Positions 60,694-64,000 of a stretch of DNA of 64,000 nt are shown here, piece by piece. The position numbers were made by a program, and so were the translations under genes. Origin of the DNA: an uncultured Latescibacterota bacterium (GTDB taxonomy: Bacteria > Latescibacterota > UBA2968 > UBA8231); the NCBI GenBank assembly GCA_951813615.1, contig OX638377.1, positions 4,862,599 to 4,926,598 on the forward strand, read 5' to 3'. The notes under the pieces were generated by a model. The model did not search any database. It saw nothing but the letters and a program-made list of their open reading frames with translations, and was not told the origin of the DNA. Position 1 is the first letter of the stretch, and every line of letters starts with the position of its first letter.

Positions 60694-62360
60694 CCCCCCT
60701 GCACGTCTTCCTCCTCCTCCTGAATTTTCAACAAGTTATCCTCGAAGATTTCGACCGAGTACTTCTTGTGTAACCCGCGCATATACTGCACGTACGCCTT
60801 TTGCGAACGTGCAATTTTCACATAAGCGCGCGCGCGCCGCTCCGAAAAAACATGGTAGGGCTTCTTGGGGGCCGGTTGCTTCTCCACCACCTTGAATACC
60901 GAATACCCCCCTCTTACCTGTAGGGGTCCCCCGACATCCTCCACCTGAAGATCTTTGGCTACTTTGTAGATATCTTGGTACAGCCCGATCGGACTCAAAA
61001 CCAACCGCCCCTCGTGGTGCGCCCGTTCCTTGCGAATCGTATAGTCCATAGCTAACTGCACCGCGTCGGCACCCCCCACCAATTCCTCTTTCAGGCTGTG
61101 GGCCTGCTCCTTAAAAGCCACCAGAATCTCGGTCGCAACAATGTTCTCAAAGCCCTGAAACTTCTCGGGATTTTGATCGTAAAAGGCGCGCGCCTCTGCA
61201 TCGGTGATCGGCGGCAGCCGCTCCTCAACCTCTCGCTTTCTCAACGCGCTCACCAACATATCGCTGCGCTTATTGGCCACCGCCGCGAGGATTATCTGAT
61301 GTTTATCCAGTCCCTTGTTGCGAGCCTCTGCCAGAAACATCCGATTGGGGATGGCCGAATCCTGTAGATACTCGACGATCCAGTCTCGCTCGTAATCGCG
61401 CGCATACCCCTCTTCTTTCTCCGGTACGCTCAGGACAAAATCGTCAATGGTGATTGTGCCGCCGTTGTAGCGGCACAATACCTCTTCGCCTTCCTCGGGC
61501 GACGCCACCCGCTCTTCAGGCGACAGCGCTAGGCGCATCAGCACGTGGTCTATCTTGTCGTAGTGAATTTGCGGCGCGTACTTGTCGCTGAGCGAATCGC
61601 GTAGGACTTGGGCGCGCTGTAGGCGCTTTTGGGCGAAGACCTCCTCCTTGACGAATCGGGCTACCTCCCGAAAGGTGACTGGAGCGTCGTCTAAAACTTT
61701 GGCGATTATGTAGCGCTGTGGGTCGCCGCCCCACGGTAGTGGCTCGGAAACCTCGCCCACCTGCATGGAAAAGATACTCCGGAGCGGTGGGGCCGTATCG
61801 TCAATCGTATAGTACTTTTTCACATCCCCGCCCTGGTCCCGCGTCGCCTCGTAAAGCGAGTGCTCTCTGGCTAGTTGGGAGAAATCAGCGCCAGCCTCTA
61901 GTTCGTCGAGCAGGTCGAGGGCTTCATCTCGGGTCGCTACCAAAATGCCCGCATAGCGCAGTGCGCGATCCCGATGCGAATCCCGGTAGTGCTGCATCAA
62001 CTCCTCTTCGACAATGGAAATCCGCTGATCAATTTCGATACTTCTGTAGAGCCTGACGGTCTGGTCCTGGGCGAACTGCTCGAGCTTGTGCTTAAACTCC
62101 CGTTCGTCGCCAATACCAGCTCGTTCCGCTTCGGCGAGCAGTAGTTTCTTGTCGATTAGTCCATTGAGTAGAATCCGGTCGGCCTCGACGCCGGTCTTAC
62201 CCATCTGGTAGGCTTTGGGAATATTCGCGGCATAGGCCCTGAACTCGCTGACGGCGATGGGTTGGTCTGCTATCTGGGCGAGCACTAGCTCGTCTTGGGC
62301 TGCACAGGGAAACCAGAGCCCTAGGATGCAAACGCCTGAGCGCAGTATTCCATTCTTCAT
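60690..62360 (-). CDS. Parvulin-type peptidyl-prolyl isomerase/SurA-like chaperone
   Basis: From ATG 62360, 556 residues with a signal peptide (MKNGILRSGVCILGLWFPCAAQ). An N-terminal SurA-like helical domain (ISEFRAYA-type segment, LNGLIDKKLLLAEAERAGI) precedes a parvulin domain (ALRYAGILVATRDEALDLL, FSQLAREHS, RSIFSMQVGEVSEPL). A second, more degenerate unit (ATEILVAFKEQAHSL, VQVRGGYSVFKVVEK-like) lies further on. It folds outer-membrane or secreted proteins in the periplasm. It is 26 bp after the end of the secreted CHU_C-like gene and overlaps the LRR-like gene by 4 bp, so it may serve those two products. Confidence 0.85.
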   Translation of the reverse strand: MKNGILRSGVCILGLWFPCAAQDELVLAQIADQPIAVSEFRAYAANIPKAYQMGKTGVEADRILLNGLIDKKLLLAEAERAGIGDEREFKHKLEQFAQDQTVRLYRSIEIDQRISIVEEELMQHYRDSHRDRALRYAGILVATRDEALDLLDELEAGADFSQLAREHSLYEATRDQGGDVKKYYTIDDTAPPLRSIFSMQVGEVSEPLPWGGDPQRYIIAKVLDDAPVTFREVARFVKEEVFAQKRLQRAQVLRDSLSDKYAPQIHYDKIDHVLMRLALSPEERVASPEEGEEVLCRYNGGTITIDDFVLSVPEKEEGYARDYERDWIVEYLQDSAIPNRMFLAEARNKGLDKHQIILAAVANKRSDMLVSALRKREVEERLPPITDAEARAFYDQNPEKFQGFENIVATEILVAFKEQAHSLKEELVGGADAVQLAMDYTIRKERAHHEGRLVLSPIGLYQDIYKVAKDLQVEDVGGPLQVRGGYSVFKVVEKQPAPKKPYHVFSERRARAYVKIARSQKAYVQYMRGLHKKYSVEIFEDNLLKIQEEEEDVQGG

Positions 62361-62386
62361 AAATCTAAAACCATCGTTTGTTAGGG

Positions 62387-64000
62387 TTAATAAACCAGCC
62401 GGACGATTGCGACTTCGACGTCCTTGGCCTTGTCCGAGTCCACTTCGAGACGCAAGAGATAGAGTCCGGGGGGTAGCAGGTTGCCCGCATCGTCCACGCC
62501 CTCCCAAGTAGCCGAAAACCGGCCACTAGCCGCTGTACTATGGGCCACCTTGCATCGCTTCACTCCCGCCAGATCGTAGAGATCAATTGTCACGGGTACA
62601 TCACCGCTGAGGTTTACCAGATCGTATTCAATCTGTAGCACATCGTTGACGCCATCGCCGTTGGGGGTGAAAAGCCGCGGCGCAAGCCACAATGCCTTGA
62701 CCGCTGGATTGGCCACCGTCCCCAACCCCACGCTCAAGGTATTGCTCTCGGCTAGATTGTCGGCGTTCCCCTCAGTGATGCGCTGGCGCACTTCATGGGG
62801 ACGTTGGCTGTCGAAGACCCGGCCCGAAAATACCGTGCCTACCTGAAAGACCTCGGCCTGAAATTCGACTTCGACCAACTCGCCCGTGCGGTTGAGATCA
62901 ATTCGCGGCACTTGTACCACAAAGCTCTTCGCGTCTCTTTCCGCGATAGTAAAACTCTGTTCTTCGCCGCCGATGTACACTGCGTCAATGCTCGTGACTT
63001 CTATGGGAGTGTCGATCTCAATGCTGTCGAAACCGAGATCGTCCTGTTCTAAGTTGGGCAGGATTTTGTAGGTGAATTGGACGACCTCGCCCACCTCGAC
63101 TTGGTGCGGCACGATCTCGGCCAGCACTTGGCTAGCCACCGGCGGTTGGGAGACATTAAACTGCAAGTACTCCATGCGTCCGGCCGCAAGCGCCCGCTCC
63201 GAGAGGAAGTCCGCCTTGAACTGCAAGTAGCGCCGAGGCCGTGAACCCACTAATTCGGAATGACCCCTGTCGAAGTCGAGCGGCGGCGTCCAGAATTCCC
63301 AACTTTCGTTGTCTGGGCTGATCCCGGCTTTCTCGCCTGCCTCCAGTCTGTTATAGCGGTCCAGAGTGAGCGGTTCGCCGCTGACTGCAAAGCGGGAGCG
63401 CTCGTCGCCTCTGAACGTGAAGCGCCAGTAGAAATTGGGATCCGTGTCGTCGCCGCTGCGCATGCTCAGATTGACCGTTGCGCCCTGATCTTGGCTGCCC
63501 GACCAAGTCAACTCGCCTAGGCTAGACGCCATGCCCAAATCAATGACATTGGATACATAGCTGGCCTGCGAGGCAAAGCCATCTCCGAAGATCTCAAATT
63601 CGGCGATCTCCCAATTGCCAACGGGTGCCTTAAAAAGGATTTCGGCAATGGGTCGCCCGGGCAGTTCCAAATCGAGAAAGGGCTCCAAATTATTGGCGAC
63701 CGAGAACGCGACATCGTAATCGAGAAAGGCCCCGCGCCAATGGTATTGCCCCTCTCGGGTTCCCTTCTTGCGCGAATCGCCATCGTTGGTTCCTATCTCG
63801 AACACCTCGATGAAGCGCTGGTGGGCAAAGCGCTCCGTGGTGGAAATTTTGATGCGCCGGATGGGAAACAGTCCGTTCAACTCAAACCAGATGCCCTTCT
63901 TGCACGGCGAGCAGTCGGCCGACTGACTGCGGCCACTACCCAAATAAGCAGTAGTCAGATCGCCGTCCATCAAGAAGTCTAAGAGGGCTTCCGATTGCCA
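62387..64000 (-). CDS. Large secreted protein with discoidin-like segment and FlgD/CHU_C-like C-terminus, 5'-truncated by window edge
   Basis: The frame is open through the right edge (nine more codons before the apparent start at 63973), so the N-terminus is missing. LMDGDLTTAYLGS, then WFELNGLFPIRRIKI, is the pattern of F5/8 type C (discoidin) carbohydrate-binding domains. The last 90 residues include RLFTPNGDGVNDVLQIEY and GNLLPPGLYLLRLEV, a FlgD/CHU_C-like sorting or tail domain. A mid part (VGEVVQFTYKILPN) is Ig-like. Exported protein, likely processed or anchored, and upstream of the PPIase gene. Confidence 0.75.
   Translation of the reverse strand, partial: WQSEALLDFLMDGDLTTAYLGSGRSQSADCSPCKKGIWFELNGLFPIRRIKISTTERFAHQRFIEVFEIGTNDGDSRKKGTREGQYHWRGAFLDYDVAFSVANNLEPFLDLELPGRPIAEILFKAPVGNWEIAEFEIFGDGFASQASYVSNVIDLGMASSLGELTWSGSQDQGATVNLSMRSGDDTDPNFYWRFTFRGDERSRFAVSGEPLTLDRYNRLEAGEKAGISPDNESWEFWTPPLDFDRGHSELVGSRPRRYLQFKADFLSERALAAGRMEYLQFNVSQPPVASQVLAEIVPHQVEVGEVVQFTYKILPNLEQDDLGFDSIEIDTPIEVTSIDAVYIGGEEQSFTIAERDAKSFVVQVPRIDLNRTGELVEVEFQAEVFQVGTVFSGRVFDSQRPHEVRQRITEGNADNLAESNTLSVGLGTVANPAVKALWLAPRLFTPNGDGVNDVLQIEYDLVNLSGDVPVTIDLYDLAGVKRCKVAHSTAASGRFSATWEGVDDAGNLLPPGLYLLRLEVDSDKAKDVEVAIVRLVY

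Noticed and set aside
1..64000. tRNA, rRNA or CRISPR array
   Set aside because: No cloverleaf with TTCGANNC and CCA-end context, no rRNA signature and no regularly spaced repeats were found.

Overview
This 64 kb window is bacterial, roughly 60% GC by eye, and almost fully coding in same-strand blocks. Its content is dominated by a few paralogous families: seven phytanoyl-CoA dioxygenase (PhyH) proteins, four FG-GAP/VCBS + ASPIC/UnbV (CRTAC1-like) secreted proteins, three Gfo/Idh/MocA oxidoreductases, two aldo/keto reductases, two amidohydrolases and one enolase-superfamily enzyme. Together with AAA-ATPase/nuclease-like proteins, this resembles Poribacteria/Latescibacterota-type genomes (marine or sponge-associated, didermic). 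The taxon is an inference from gene content, not a measurement.

Layout. 1-12.9 kb: carbohydrate and small-molecule catabolism. It holds a truncated Gfo/Idh enzyme, an MDR dehydrogenase converging on an SMP-30-like protein, a secreted glycosidase-like protein, then a tight run of aldo/keto reductase, amidohydrolase, PhyH, xylose-isomerase-like TIM barrel and PhyH. Two ATPase/nuclease-like proteins (AAA + PD-(D/E)XK; AAA_14 + DUF4143) are interspersed. 13-19.8 kb: a small membrane protein, an FKBP lipoprotein, a three-gene ABC-2 exporter, an oxidoreductase with a clear terminator, and a TIM-barrel glycosidase-like protein.

19.9-23.6 kb: the accessory island. A complete IS903-like insertion sequence (16-bp perfect terminal inverted repeats, 9-bp target duplication) carries a transposase broken by one inserted T exactly in the catalytic GDGAYD motif. 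It is followed by what reads as an integron gene-cassette array without an integrase: a Nudix hydrolase, attC, an ANT(2'')-like nucleotidyltransferase, attC, then a methyltransferase. This is the most unusual structure in the window.

23.7-32 kb: a 5'-nucleotidase-like metallophosphatase, an internally duplicated unknown protein, an aldo/keto reductase and an enolase-superfamily dehydratase-like enzyme. Then comes a likely defence-type module: DUF5131 (three-Cys motif), its TcmP partner, and a DUF262/HNH GmrSD-like protein. 32-39.8 kb: amidohydrolase, Gfo/Idh and four tandem PhyH genes, one fused to HEAT repeats, then a large unknown protein read divergently.

39.8-64 kb: envelope and secreted proteins. 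It holds four CRTAC1-like proteins (one with TPR-like N-terminus, one with pentapeptide repeats), a 17-or-so-repeat TPR lipoprotein, a Tsx-like outer-membrane channel beside an NCS2 permease with an RsbW-like tail, a fused MFS/spermidine-synthase protein, a DUF6785-like multipass transporter, a GT-C-type glycosyltransferase, and an operon of a secreted CHU_C/FlgD-like protein, a parvulin PPIase and an LRR-like lipoprotein. No rRNA, tRNA or CRISPR array was recognised.
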